A stretch of 64,000 nucleotides of DNA from Pseudomonas sp. ok272 (GCF_900109995.1 NZ_FOCB01000017.1:34827-98826), one strand, 5' to 3'. Counted from the first letter of the stretch, positions 42,944-51,802 are shown. The notes: generated by a model not told the origin, from the letters alone. Made by a program: numbers and translations.

Positions 42944-43684
42944 ATGAGCAGCACTACACAATCTGCTGAAGGCGAAAAAATTCTTATTGTTGACGACGAC
43001 CCAGGGCTGAGCAGCCTGTTGCAGCGGTTCTTCGACAGCAAGGGCTATCGCGCCCGTACCGTACCGAACACCGAGCAGATGGATCGTCTGCTGGCCCGTG
43101 AAGTATTCAACCTGGTGGTCCTCGACCTGATGCTGCCTGGCGAAGACGGCCTGACCGCTTGCCGCCGCCTGCGCGCGGCGAACAATCAGATCCCGATCAT
43201 CATGCTGACCGCCAAGGGCGACGAGCTGAGCCGGATCAAGGGCCTGGAACTGGGTGCCGATGATTACCTGGCCAAACCGTTCAACCCCGACGAACTGATG
43301 GCCCGCGTCAAAGCGGTCCTGCGCCGCCAGTTGGCCCCGGTACCGGGCGCGCCGGGCAGCGAAGATGAAAGCGTGACCTTCGGTGACTACGAGTTGTCGC
43401 TGGCCACCCGTGAACTCAAGCGTGGCAATGAAGTGCACATGCTGACCACCGGTGAGTTCGCGGTGCTCAAGGCCTTGGTGATGAACGCTCGCCAACCGCT
43501 GACTCGCGACAAGTTGATGAACCTGGCCCGTGGCCGCGAATGGGATGCCCTGGAGCGTTCCATCGACGTGCAGATCTCCCGTCTGCGCCGGATGATCGAG
43601 CCAGACCCGTCCAAGCCTCGTTACATCCAGACCGTCTGGGGCGTGGGCTACGTGTTCGTTCCGGATGGCACCGCGACCAAGTGA
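42944..43684 (+). CDS. ompR: OmpR response regulator (AmgR)
   Basis: This 246-residue regulator has a receiver with D17-D19, phosphoacceptor D61 in LVVLDLMLPGEDG and K in AKPFNPDEL, then a winged-helix Trans_reg_C domain (about residues 145-240; TRDKLMNLARGREWDALERS, then DVQISRLRRMIE). Length and sequence match OmpR of pseudomonads, called AmgR in P. aeruginosa, where it governs membrane-stress responses and aminoglycoside tolerance. AAAGGAG precedes the ATG. The kinase gene follows after 108 bases, which contain an unusual palindrome. Confidence 0.95.
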   Translation: MSSTTQSAEGEKILIVDDDPGLSSLLQRFFDSKGYRARTVPNTEQMDRLLAREVFNLVVLDLMLPGEDGLTACRRLRAANNQIPIIMLTAKGDELSRIKGLELGADDYLAKPFNPDELMARVKAVLRRQLAPVPGAPGSEDESVTFGDYELSLATRELKRGNEVHMLTTGEFAVLKALVMNARQPLTRDKLMNLARGREWDALERSIDVQISRLRRMIEPDPSKPRYIQTVWGVGYVFVPDGTATK

Positions 43685-43694
43685 ACGGTGATTT

Positions 43695-43785
43695 GTAGGA
43701 GCGAGTCAGCTGGATAATGCATTATCCGGTTGATTCGCGATCCGCAATTCTGCGAGCCTCTCTCGCTCCTGCAAAGTGTGTAGCT
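43695..43785. repeat. Atypical palindromic unit between ompR and envZ
   Basis: GTAGGAGCGAG at 43695 and CTCGCTCCTGC near 43766 are REP-like outer arms. Inside lies a perfect 16-base palindrome, GGATAATGCATTATCC (43712-43727). The centre is unlike other REP pairs in the window. Confidence 0.6.
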
Positions 43786-43792
43786 GTCTTCT

Positions 43793-45106
43793 ATGAAAAC
43801 CCCTATGTGGTTTCCCCAGAGTTTCTTCTCTCGCACCCTCTGGCTGGTGCTGATTGTCGTTCTGTTCTCCAAGGCGCTGACCCTGGTTTATCTGTTGATG
43901 AACGAAGACGTGCTGGTGGATCGCCAATACAGCCACGGCGTGGCCTTGACCTTGCGTGCCTACTGGGCCGCCGACGAAAAGAACCGGGAGGAGATCGCCA
44001 ATAAGGTTGGCTTGATCCGGGTGGTCGGTGCGGGTGTCCCCGATGGCGAGCAGCATTGGCCCTACAGTGAAATCTACCAGCGACAGATGCAGGCCGAACT
44101 GGGTGGCGACACCGAAGTGCGCCTGCGCATGCACGCGCCGCCGGCCTTGTGGGTGCGCGCCCCGAGCCTGGGGGCGGGCTGGCTGAAAGTGCCGCTGTAC
44201 CCGCACCCGTTGCGCGGCCAGAAAATCTGGAGCGTGCTCGGGTGGTTCCTCGCCATCGGCTTGTTATCCACCGCCTCGGCGTGGATCTTCGTCAGCCAGC
44301 TCAATCAGCCGCTCAAGCGCCTGGTCGATGCGGCGCGGCAACTGGGCCAGGGACGCAGCGTGCGGTTGCCGATCAGCGACACGCCCAGTGAGATGGCCGA
44401 AGTGTACCGGGCGTTCAACCAGATGGCCGAGGACGTCGAGCAGGCGGGGCGCGAGCGCGAGTTGATGCTGGCAGGGGTGTCCCATGACTTGCGCACCCCG
44501 CTGACCCGCTTGCGCTTGTCGCTGGAGTTGATGGGCGGCCACAGCGACCTGACGGACGACATGGTGCGTGACATCGAAGACATGGACGCGATTCTCGACC
44601 AGTTCCTGGCGTTCATTCGCGATGGCCGGGACGAGTCGGTGGAAGAGGTCGACCTCAGCGACCTGGTGCGTGAAGTGGCGGCGCCCTACAACCAGAACGA
44701 AGAGCGCGTGCGCCTGAGCCTGGAGCCGATTCAGCCGTTCCCGCTGCGCCGGGTGTCGATGAAGCGCCTGCTGAACAACCTGATCGGCAATGCCCTGCAT
44801 CATGCCGGCGGCGATGTTGAAGTGGCGGCCTATGTCTCGGGGGATGTCAGTGCGCCGTACGTGGTGCTGAGTGTCATGGACCGCGGGGCGGGCATCGATC
44901 CGTCGGAGCTGGAAGCCATCTTCAACCCCTTCACCCGTGGCGACCGTGCCCGGGGTGGCAAGGGCACCGGACTGGGCCTGGCCATCGTGAAGCGGATCGC
45001 CTCGATGCATGGCGGCAATGTCGAACTGCGCAACCGCACCGGTGGTGGCCTGGAAGCGCGGGTCAGGTTGCCGTTGGGCTTGATGTTGCCGCGGGACGCC
45101 GTCTAG
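43793..45106 (+). CDS. envZ: Sensor histidine kinase EnvZ (AmgS)
   Basis: This 437-residue kinase has TM1 (about 12-35), a periplasmic domain of about 105 residues, TM2 (about 146-168), a HAMP domain, and the phosphorylated H231 in AGVSHDLRTPLTRLRL. The ATP-binding domain has the N box LLNNLIGNALHHAG, G1 DRGAGID and G2 GKGTGLGLAIVKR. It partners OmpR/AmgR. The ATG at 43793 lacks a strong ribosome-binding site, so it may be translated weakly relative to ompR. Confidence 0.95.
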   Translation: MKTPMWFPQSFFSRTLWLVLIVVLFSKALTLVYLLMNEDVLVDRQYSHGVALTLRAYWAADEKNREEIANKVGLIRVVGAGVPDGEQHWPYSEIYQRQMQAELGGDTEVRLRMHAPPALWVRAPSLGAGWLKVPLYPHPLRGQKIWSVLGWFLAIGLLSTASAWIFVSQLNQPLKRLVDAARQLGQGRSVRLPISDTPSEMAEVYRAFNQMAEDVEQAGRERELMLAGVSHDLRTPLTRLRLSLELMGGHSDLTDDMVRDIEDMDAILDQFLAFIRDGRDESVEEVDLSDLVREVAAPYNQNEERVRLSLEPIQPFPLRRVSMKRLLNNLIGNALHHAGGDVEVAAYVSGDVSAPYVVLSVMDRGAGIDPSELEAIFNPFTRGDRARGGKGTGLGLAIVKRIASMHGGNVELRNRTGGGLEARVRLPLGLMLPRDAV

Positions 45107-45751
45107 ACGCCGGCTGCTTTGGTGGTGCTGACGGCCCTATCGCGGGCAAGCCCACCCACCCGGTACTCAGTGAACACAAATGTTGTGGTCGGTCAGAATC
45201 CCTGTGGGAGCAACTGTCTTAGCCATGCCGCTCGTCACCGCCATTGCGAGCAGGAATCTGGGTTGAGCCCGTAGGAGCGAGGCTTGCCCGCGAACCAGCC
45301 AGCCCATTCAACATCGATGTCGTCAGGCTTGCCACCTTCGCGGGCAAGCCTTAATGCCAGTCAGTTAAGGCGCCAAACCTGTGGGAGCGAGCCTGCTCGC
45401 GAAGACGGCAACACAGCCAACATCTCCGTTGACTGACCTACTGCTATCGCGAGCAGGCTCGCTCCCACGCGGGTTTCGCTTAACTGACTGGCATTAGGGC
45501 AAGCCTCGTTCCTACAAGGAGTTGAGCTGCGCCCCGGATGTGTGTTCGCCGTGGACCAGGGTGGGAGCGGGCCTGCCCGCGAAGGCGGCCTGTCTGGCAC
45601 CATAATCGACGCCTGACACACCCTGTTCGCGAGCAGGCTCGCTCCCACAAGGTCCGCGGGTGCACACCAAGCGCGTGTACGGCTCAAAACACTGTGGGAG
45701 CAACTGTCTTAACCCACCGCCCTCCAGCCGCCATCGATTTTGATGAGTGCC
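45107..45751. repeat. REP cluster with composite repeat copy C
   Basis: This 645-base gap contains no credible gene. The composite repeat (45203-45293) is followed by a facing arm at 45338, a REP pair at 45379-45471, linker GTGTGTTCGCCGTGGACCAG at 45539, a pair at 45560-45651 and a truncated start of the composite (TGTGGGAGCAACTGTCTTAA, 45692). The repeated order suggests successive insertions or copying of whole blocks. Confidence 0.8.
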
Positions 45752-46657
45752 TCAGCCCTTGCCCTTGGTCCGCGTCATGTTCGGCCCGCCATTCTTTTCC
45801 AGGTGCTGAATGATGATCCCCGCCACGTCCTTGTTGGTGGTGGTCTCGATCCCTTCCAGGCCCGGTGACGAGTTGACTTCCATCACCAGCGGCCCGTGGT
45901 TGGAGCGCAGGATATCCACACCCGCCACGGCCAGGCCCATGACCTTGGCCGCACGCAATGCGGTCATGCGTTCTTCCGGGGTGATCTTGATCAGGCTGGC
46001 ACTGCCGCCACGGTGCAGGTTGGAACGGAATTCGCCCGGCTTGGCCTGGCGCTTCATGGCCGCGATCACCTTGTCGCCGACCACGAAGCAGCGAATGTCC
46101 GCGCCGCCGGCTTCCTTGATGTACTCCTGGACCATGATGTTCTGCTTGAGGCCCATGAACGCCTCGATCACCGACTCTGCGGCCGTCGCGGTTTCACACA
46201 GCACCACGCCGATGCCCTGGGTGCCTTCGAGCACCTTGATCACCAGCGGTGCGCCGTTGACCATCTCGATCAGGTCGGGAATGTCATCCGGCGAGTGGGC
46301 AAAACCGGTCACCGGCAAGCCGATACCGCGACGCGAGAGCAATTGCAGCGAGCGCAGTTTGTCCCGCGAGCGGGCGATGGCCACCGACTCGTTGAGTGGG
46401 AACACGCCCATCATTTCGAACTGGCGCAACACCGCGCAGCCATAAAACGTCACCGACGCACCGATCCGTGGAATCACCGCATCGAAACCTTCCAGCGGTT
46501 TGCCACGGTAGTGGATCTGCGGCTTATGACTGGCAATGTTCATGTAGGCGCGCAGGGTATCGATCACCACCATCTCATGGCCGCGTTCGGTCCCGGCTTC
46601 AACCAAACGACGAGTGGAATACAGACGCGGGTTCCGCGACAGCACAGCGATCTTCAT
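45752..46657 (-). CDS. rimK: Ribosomal protein S6 glutamate ligase RimK
   Basis: This 301-residue ATP-grasp enzyme adds glutamates to the C-terminus of ribosomal protein S6. Features are KIAVLSRNPRLYSTRRLVEA at the start, the ATP-grasp core GTQGIGVVLCETATAAESVI and the metal-binding VMEVNSSPGLEGIE near the C-terminus. It overlaps rimB by 4 bases. In P. fluorescens RimK activity adjusts ribosome composition during root colonisation and is affected by cyclic-di-GMP. Confidence 0.95.
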   Translation of the reverse strand: MKIAVLSRNPRLYSTRRLVEAGTERGHEMVVIDTLRAYMNIASHKPQIHYRGKPLEGFDAVIPRIGASVTFYGCAVLRQFEMMGVFPLNESVAIARSRDKLRSLQLLSRRGIGLPVTGFAHSPDDIPDLIEMVNGAPLVIKVLEGTQGIGVVLCETATAAESVIEAFMGLKQNIMVQEYIKEAGGADIRCFVVGDKVIAAMKRQAKPGEFRSNLHRGGSASLIKITPEERMTALRAAKVMGLAVAGVDILRSNHGPLVMEVNSSPGLEGIETTTNKDVAGIIIQHLEKNGGPNMTRTKGKG

Positions 46658-47136
46658 GCAACACCTGTGGAGGAGTGAGTGGCCACCGGGAACACCGGCT
46701 TGTCTTGAACGTACTTGATGCCTGGATTGACCACCAACTGGCCGTCGATCAGGGCTTTGGAACCGAGCAGCAGGCGATAACGCATGGACTTGCGGCAGGC
46801 GAGGGTGAACTCGACACGCCAGACCCGGTCGCCGAGCGCCAGGGTGCTGCTGATCACGTAGCGCTCCTGGGCCTGGCCGTTGGAGCTTTTAATGGTCTTG
46901 CGCGTCACCAGTGGCGCCTCACAGCGCCGGTGACGCAATTGCACCACCGTGCCCAGGTGCGCGGTAAAGCGCACCCACATCTCGCCATCGCGCTCGAAGG
47001 GCTCGATCTCGGTGGCGTGCAGGCTGGAGGTGCTGGCGCCGGTGTCGATTTTCGCCCGTAGGCCCGCGACTCCCAAATCGGGAAGCGCCACCCACTCGCG
47101 CAGACCGACAACGGTCAAATGGTCAAATGTCTTCAA
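46654..47136 (-). CDS. rimB: RimB-like retropepsin-family protease (ATP-dependent zinc protease domain)
   Basis: This 160-residue protein has an aspartic-protease-like DTGA motif at residues 31-34 (AKIDTGASTSSLHA) and the closing LLLGSKALIDGQLVVNPG. It belongs to the family annotated as ATP-dependent zinc protease; in P. fluorescens it is RimB, which works with RimK on S6. The frame starts with TTG at 47136, preceded by GAGCAC, with no better start nearby. Its C-terminus overlaps rimK by 4 bases. No rimA-like gene is adjacent in this window. Confidence 0.85.
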   Translation of the reverse strand: MKTFDHLTVVGLREWVALPDLGVAGLRAKIDTGASTSSLHATEIEPFERDGEMWVRFTAHLGTVVQLRHRRCEAPLVTRKTIKSSNGQAQERYVISSTLALGDRVWRVEFTLACRKSMRYRLLLGSKALIDGQLVVNPGIKYVQDKPVFPVATHSSTGVA

Positions 47137-47354
47137 ATGTGCTCAACCGGTAAGAACCCGCTCGTACCGCAAGGCGGCCGAATTGGCGGTATTCACGCAG
47201 AATAATAGGGAAAAGGCGACAGATATCTACGGCCCGGATTTCCAGGCCTCGGGGGAGGCTCTGGAACGTGCGCATTCTAATCTGAACCGGCGAAATTCAT
47301 GGCACGATAGAAACGGTAGTACAGTTCTTTAATATTTCAGGATGAGGAAATCCA

Positions 47355-47762
47355 ATGGCACAAAAAACCGAAGAGGACGACAAAGTCCGTCTCGATAAGT
47401 GGTTGTGGGCCGCGCGTTTTTATAAAACCCGTGCGCTGGCCAAGGCGGCCATCGAGAGTGGCAAGGTGCATTGCCGGGGCGAGCGCTGCAAACCCGGCAA
47501 GGAGCCGAGGGTGGGGGACGAACTGCAGATCCGCGTCGGCTTCGATGAGCGCACGGTGGTGGTCCAGGCGCTGTCGGTCGTGCGTCGTGGTGCCCCTGAG
47601 GCCCAGGCGTTGTACAGCGAAACCGACGCCAGCATCGCCAAGCGCGAGCAGGCGGCAGCACAGCGCAAGGCCGGAGCGCTGGGGATGAGTACCGATGGCA
47701 AGCCGAGCAAGAAGCAACGCCGCGACCTGTTCAAGTTCCGCGATGGGAATGCGCCAGAATGA
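47355..47762 (+). CDS. hslR: Heat shock protein 15 (ribosome-associated S4 protein)
   Basis: This 135-residue RNA-binding protein carries an S4 domain (VRLDKWLWAARFYKTRALAK, about residues 11-30, to GDELQIRV). Hsp15 recycles 50S subunits that hold a stalled nascent chain. The C-terminal tail is basic (KPSKKQRRDLFKFRD). AGGA lies eight bases before the ATG. HslO follows in the same direction after 300 bases; unlike the compact enterobacterial hslR-hslO arrangement, a separate promoter is likely here. Confidence 0.93.
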   Translation: MAQKTEEDDKVRLDKWLWAARFYKTRALAKAAIESGKVHCRGERCKPGKEPRVGDELQIRVGFDERTVVVQALSVVRRGAPEAQALYSETDASIAKREQAAAQRKAGALGMSTDGKPSKKQRRDLFKFRDGNAPE

Positions 47763-47837
47763 TGGCCTAGCGGTGGCGCGCAGGCGGTTCCGCTCGTCCT
47801 GGCCCCTCGTGTTCGACGGCTCGCTAAACCCGCGATA

Positions 47838-47866
47838 CTTGAAAGTTCGTCCATTGAGCCGCATTT
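47838..47866 (+). promoter_or_regulatory. Sigma-32 (RpoH) promoter of hslO
   Basis: CTTGAAA (47838-47844) is a perfect sigma-32 -35; after 14 bases CCGCATTT (47859-47866) matches the CCCCATNT -10 with one mismatch. It lies about 195 bases before hslO, giving a long leader that also contains the hairpin GAACAATC/GATTGTTC (47941-47959). Confidence 0.65.
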
Positions 47867-48062
47867 ATAGCCTGGCTGCCCCGGTCGCGATCGGCGCTAC
47901 AGTGCGCAGGCTTAATCTGGCAACGGTCCCTCTTTGCTTGGAACAATCCTCGATTGTTCATAAAATGCCTGCCATCACTGACTACATTGCACCGTAGTGG
48001 TGCCAAAGGCGCCCGCTCGGCGTCGTTGACTCTCATCGATTTCACTTCAGATACCCAGACCT

Positions 48063-48965
48063 ATGACTGATCTACCGGATACCGACTTCACCCAACGCTT
48101 CATCTTCGATGACAGCGACACCCGCGGCGAACTGGTGACGTTGGAACGCAGCTATGCCGAAGCCCTCGCCAAGCACCCCTACCCGGAGCCGGTCGCGCAA
48201 CTGCTCGGCGAGTTGATGGCGGCGGCCTCGCTGCTGGTCGGCACCTTGAAGTTCGATGGCCTGCTGATTCTTCAGGCGCGTTCCGACGGCCCGGTGCCGA
48301 TGTTGATGATCGAATGCTCCAGCGAGCGCGAGATCCGCGGCCTGGCGCGTTACGATGCGGACAAGATCGCCCCGGACGCGACCCTCGGCGACATGATGCC
48401 CAACGGCGTACTGGCGCTCACCGTCGACCCGGCCCAGGGCCAGCGCTACCAGGGCATTGTCGACCTTGACGGTGAAACCCTGTCGGAGTGCTTCACCAAC
48501 TATTTCGTCATGTCCCAGCAAGTTGGCACGCGTTTCTGGCTCTACGCCGATGGTCGTCGCGCCCGTGGCCTGTTGCTGCAGCAACTGCCGGCCGACCGTC
48601 TCAAGGATGAGGAAGAACGCGCCGACAGTTGGCAGCACATCACCGCGTTGGGCGGCACCTTGACCGCCGACGAACTGCTGAGCCTGGACAACGAAACCGT
48701 GTTGCACCGCCTCTATCACGAAGAGCAGGTGCGCCTGTTCGACGTGCAGCGACTGCGCTTCTGCTGCAGTTGCTCGCGTGATCGCTCGGGCAATGCGCTG
48801 ATCAGCCTTGGCCTGGAAGATGCCCGGCAATTGCTTGCCGAGCATGGCGGCAGCATTGAAGTCGATTGCCAGTTCTGCAACGAGCGCTACCTGTTCGACG
48901 CAGCGGATATCACCCAATTGTTCACCGGCGCGGGTGTTGATGCGCCGTCAGATACTCGGCACTAA
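48063..48965 (+). CDS. hslO: Redox-regulated chaperone Hsp33
   Basis: This 300-residue holdase chaperone is activated by oxidation. The zinc-binding cysteines are present as CSCS (in RFCCSCSRDR) and CQFC, near residues 237-275, with the linker region before them. The N-terminal domain has HPYPEPVAQLLGELMAAASL typical of the family. Under oxidative stress the cysteines form disulfides and release zinc. A sigma-32-like promoter lies upstream. Confidence 0.95.
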   Translation: MTDLPDTDFTQRFIFDDSDTRGELVTLERSYAEALAKHPYPEPVAQLLGELMAAASLLVGTLKFDGLLILQARSDGPVPMLMIECSSEREIRGLARYDADKIAPDATLGDMMPNGVLALTVDPAQGQRYQGIVDLDGETLSECFTNYFVMSQQVGTRFWLYADGRRARGLLLQQLPADRLKDEEERADSWQHITALGGTLTADELLSLDNETVLHRLYHEEQVRLFDVQRLRFCCSCSRDRSGNALISLGLEDARQLLAEHGGSIEVDCQFCNERYLFDAADITQLFTGAGVDAPSDTRH

Positions 48966-49012
48966 AACGTTTCAGCTCAGGTAAATTAACTGGTAAATGC
49001 CGCAATAACGCC

Positions 49013-49036
49013 GCCCTGACGGGAGGGCCCTACTTT
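49013..49036 (+). terminator. Possible terminator after hslO
   Basis: GCCCT and AGGGC form a short stem followed by CCTACTTTTTTT. The stem is only 5 bp, so it is a modest candidate. The pckA promoter candidate (CATAAT at 49053-49058) is just downstream. Confidence 0.5.
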
Positions 49037-49144
49037 TTTTGGGCGTTTCTGGCATAATCCGGCCCACTTTTTTCGCGGTAGTAGTGCACGACTTTCTACT
49101 ACAAAACGTTTGGAGCACTCGGCCACTGGCCGACGGGGAACCTC

Positions 49145-50686
49145 ATGACGCAAGCCAATAACGCCGTGTACACCGATCTGAGTGTTGATGATCTGGTTAA
49201 AGAAGCCCTCAATCGTGGTGAAGGCGAGCTTGCCGATACTGGCGCGCTGGTTGTTCGCACCGGTCACCGTACCGGCCGTTCGCCGGTTGACCGTTTCATC
49301 GTTGAAGAGCCCAGCACCCAGGACGCTATCGCCTGGGGCCCGATCAACCGCAAGTTCCCGGCCGACAAGTTCGATGCCTTGTGGGACCGCGTTGAAGCCT
49401 TCAACAATGCGCAAGAGCATTTCGTTTCCCACGTCCACGTTGGTGCTGCCCAAGACCATTACCTGGCCGTGAAGATGACCACCCAGACTGCCTGGCAGAA
49501 TCTGTTCGGTCGTTGCCTGTTCATCAATCCGGCCCAGTACAACCCGGCCGGCCGTGAAGAGTGGCAAGTGCTCAACGTGGCTAACTTCGAGTGCGTACCA
49601 GAGCGTGACGGTACCAACTCCGACGGTTGCGTGATCCTCAACTTCGCCCAGAAAAAAGTGCTGATCGCTGGCATGCGTTACGCCGGTGAAATGAAGAAGG
49701 CCATGTTCTCGGTGCAGAACTTCCTGCTGCCGGCTGCCGACGTACTGCCGATGCATTGCGCCGCCAACATCGGCGAAGAGGGCGATGTGACCCTGTTCTT
49801 CGGCCTGTCCGGCACTGGCAAGACCACCCTGTCCGCCGACGAAAGCCGCTACCTGATCGGTGACGACGAACACGGTTGGGGTGAAGGCGTGGTGTTCAAC
49901 ATCGAAGGCGGTTGCTATGCCAAGTGCATCGACCTGTCCGAGAAGAACGAGCCGGTTATCTGGAAAGCCATCAAGCATGGCGCGGTGCTGGAAAACGTCG
50001 TGATCGACGACGCCAAGCACGCCGACTATGCCGATGTCAGCCTGACCCAGAACAGCCGCGCGGCTTACCCGCTGGAACACGTTGCCAAGCGCTCCGAGAA
50101 GAACCTCGGTGGCGAGCCAAACGCGGTGATCTTCCTGACCTGCGACCTGACCGGCGTGCTGCCGCCCGTGTCGATCCTCAGTGAAGAACAAGCGGCCTAC
50201 CACTTCCTGTCCGGCTACACCGCACTGGTGGGCTCGACTGAAATGGGTTCGGGTAGCGGCATCAAGTCGACCTTCTCCACCTGCTTCGGCGCACCATTCT
50301 TCCCGCGTCCGGCGGGTGAGTACGCCGAGCTGCTGATCAAGCGCATCCGCGGCTTCGGCTCCAAGGTCTACCTGGTCAACACCGGCTGGACCGGCGGTGG
50401 CTACGGCGTTGGCAAGCGCTTCAACATCCCGACCACCCGTGCGGTGATCGCAGCGATCCAGAGCGGCGCGTTGATCGGTGCTGAAACTGAGCACCTGGAC
50501 ACCATCAACCTTGACGTACCTTTGGCTGTGCCAGGCGTTGAGACTGGCCTGTTGAACCCACGCAACACCTGGGCTGACAAGGCTGCTTACGATGAAGCCG
50601 CCAAGGCGTTGGCCGCTCTGTTCGTGGAGAACTTCAAGAAGTTCGACGTGAGCGACGCGATCAAGGCTGCAGGGCCTAAGGCGTAA
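49145..50686 (+). CDS. pckA: ATP-dependent phosphoenolpyruvate carboxykinase
   Basis: This 513-residue enzyme converts oxaloacetate and ATP to PEP and CO2 in gluconeogenesis. The kinase-1a P-loop GLSGTGKT is at 220-227 and the conserved YRTGHRTGRSP-like region reads RTGHRTGRSPVDRFIV near residues 40-55. Blocks such as GEYAELLIKRIRGFGSKVYLVNTGWTGG confirm the family. It ends with a strong terminator. The ATG follows a GGGGAACCTC leader. Confidence 0.96.
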   Translation: MTQANNAVYTDLSVDDLVKEALNRGEGELADTGALVVRTGHRTGRSPVDRFIVEEPSTQDAIAWGPINRKFPADKFDALWDRVEAFNNAQEHFVSHVHVGAAQDHYLAVKMTTQTAWQNLFGRCLFINPAQYNPAGREEWQVLNVANFECVPERDGTNSDGCVILNFAQKKVLIAGMRYAGEMKKAMFSVQNFLLPAADVLPMHCAANIGEEGDVTLFFGLSGTGKTTLSADESRYLIGDDEHGWGEGVVFNIEGGCYAKCIDLSEKNEPVIWKAIKHGAVLENVVIDDAKHADYADVSLTQNSRAAYPLEHVAKRSEKNLGGEPNAVIFLTCDLTGVLPPVSILSEEQAAYHFLSGYTALVGSTEMGSGSGIKSTFSTCFGAPFFPRPAGEYAELLIKRIRGFGSKVYLVNTGWTGGGYGVGKRFNIPTTRAVIAAIQSGALIGAETEHLDTINLDVPLAVPGVETGLLNPRNTWADKAAYDEAAKALAALFVENFKKFDVSDAIKAAGPKA

Positions 50687-50708
50687 GCGCTGGTTTGATC
50701 GAATGAGA

Positions 50709-50735
50709 AAGCCGCCCTTTGGGGCGGCTTTTTTG
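50709..50735 (+). terminator. Rho-independent terminator of pckA
   Basis: AAGCCGCC and GGCGGCTT pair around CTTTGGGG-like loop bases, followed by six T. It lies 23 bases after the stop codon. Confidence 0.92.
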
Positions 50736-50771
50736 TGTGCGTGGGATTTGGCGGCTGGGTCGAGGCGCCCC

Positions 50772-51137
50772 TCAGAGGTTTGTCGGGATCGACTCCAGTG
50801 CCTGCGTGTCCCAACACCGGGCCTTGATGGCCTGATACAGCATGCCGATGGTCAGCGGCAGCTTGTCCCCCCGTCCCTTGGCCCTGCGCTTGAGGAACAC
50901 GTCAAAGCCTTCAGGCTGGAAGTAGCGATAGGCGTCGTAGTCGACGAAGTCGATGGCGAATTGTTCTTCCAGGGCTTCCATCAAGTGCTGCGCATCCGAG
51001 CCGTCGCAGCCCAGGTCGAAGTTGATCGAGGTACTGAGGCTGATGGTCTTGCGTTCAGGCAGGCCGAGTTCTTCGTGCAGCAACTGCATGAGCAGGTGCA
51101 TGGCGTGGTCGTCGGGGAAGCTGGGGGCGAGGTTCAT
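50772..51137 (-). CDS. DUF1493 (acyl-carrier-protein-like) family protein
   Basis: This 121-residue protein matches DUF1493: SINFDLGCDGSDAQHLMEAL followed by FAIDFVDYDAYRYFQPE. The LGCDGSD segment resembles the phosphopantetheine-binding loop of carrier proteins, but the family has no established role. The ATG at 51137 fits an internal start of the open frame: the extra 31 upstream residues would overlap the Fic gene. It is downstream of the Fic module on the same strand, so it may be cotranscribed. Confidence 0.75.
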   Translation of the reverse strand: MNLAPSFPDDHAMHLLMQLLHEELGLPERKTISLSTSINFDLGCDGSDAQHLMEALEEQFAIDFVDYDAYRYFQPEGFDVFLKRRAKGRGDKLPLTIGMLYQAIKARCWDTQALESIPTNL

Positions 51138-51199
51138 GGCGGATACGTGTGATGTGTGGATGAAGGGTTTTTTGGTGTTAACGAGTCTTGGCCCAGTGA

Positions 51200-51802
51200 T
51201 CATTCCGAGTTCAAGGGCGTGCCAATGCAACGGGTGAAGATGGTTTCAAGTGCACGGTAGTCGCACGCAACGGCATCAATGTTCGCAGGAATCCAGGAGG
51301 CTTCATCGATGAGCCACCAGTCCACTTTGAAGCCCGCGTTGATGATGAGCTGTTCAAATAAAATGCGTTGTGCTCGACCGTTCCCTTCGCGAAAGGGATG
51401 GATCACATTCAGATCACCGTACGCCTCGGCGACCTTGACGATGAGTTGCGCCTTGTGGATACCGGTGAACCAGCGAGCGTCATCCATTGCACGAAAAATT
51501 TTCTCGGCTTCAGGGGCAATTCGCTCGGCGGTGCAGAACAGGGTGTCGCCTTTACGAATATTCACCGTCCTCAGTTGCCCGGCCCATTCGTAGATGTCAC
51601 AGAACAAGGATTGGTGAATCCGTTGGAGGAGGCTGAGGTCAAAAGGAGGGGGCAGGAGTTGAAACGTGCTGGCCGCAATTTCCGAAAGCTCGCGCTCTGC
51701 GTCATCCAGTTGTTGTTCATCGTGGATGTTCAGTAAGTTGCGCAGAACATGGCTGCCGGGGTAGCAATAAGGGTCTTGGCCGACCCCGTATTTATCCAAC
51801 AT
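51200..51802 (-). CDS. fic: Fic domain AMP-transferase toxin
   Basis: This 200-residue Fic protein has the full catalytic motif HPFREGNGRAQR at 135-146, so it should transfer AMP to a target. N-terminal YGVGQDPYCYPGSHVLRNLL is typical of the stand-alone toxins near YhfG-like partners. There is no inhibitory helix of its own, so it is a class I Fic, controlled by the small upstream protein with which it overlaps (TAATG). In P. fluorescens 2P24 a related Fic-1 AMPylates GyrB and is blocked by AntF; the target here is inferred. Confidence 0.9.
   Translation of the reverse strand: MLDKYGVGQDPYCYPGSHVLRNLLNIHDEQQLDDAERELSEIAASTFQLLPPPFDLSLLQRIHQSLFCDIYEWAGQLRTVNIRKGDTLFCTAERIAPEAEKIFRAMDDARWFTGIHKAQLIVKVAEAYGDLNVIHPFREGNGRAQRILFEQLIINAGFKVDWWLIDEASWIPANIDAVACDYRALETIFTRCIGTPLNSE

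Noticed and set aside
47695..47997. 100-codon plus-strand frame overlapping the end of hslR and the hslO promoter
   Set aside because: It overlaps hslR and a sigma-32 promoter and has no family features.
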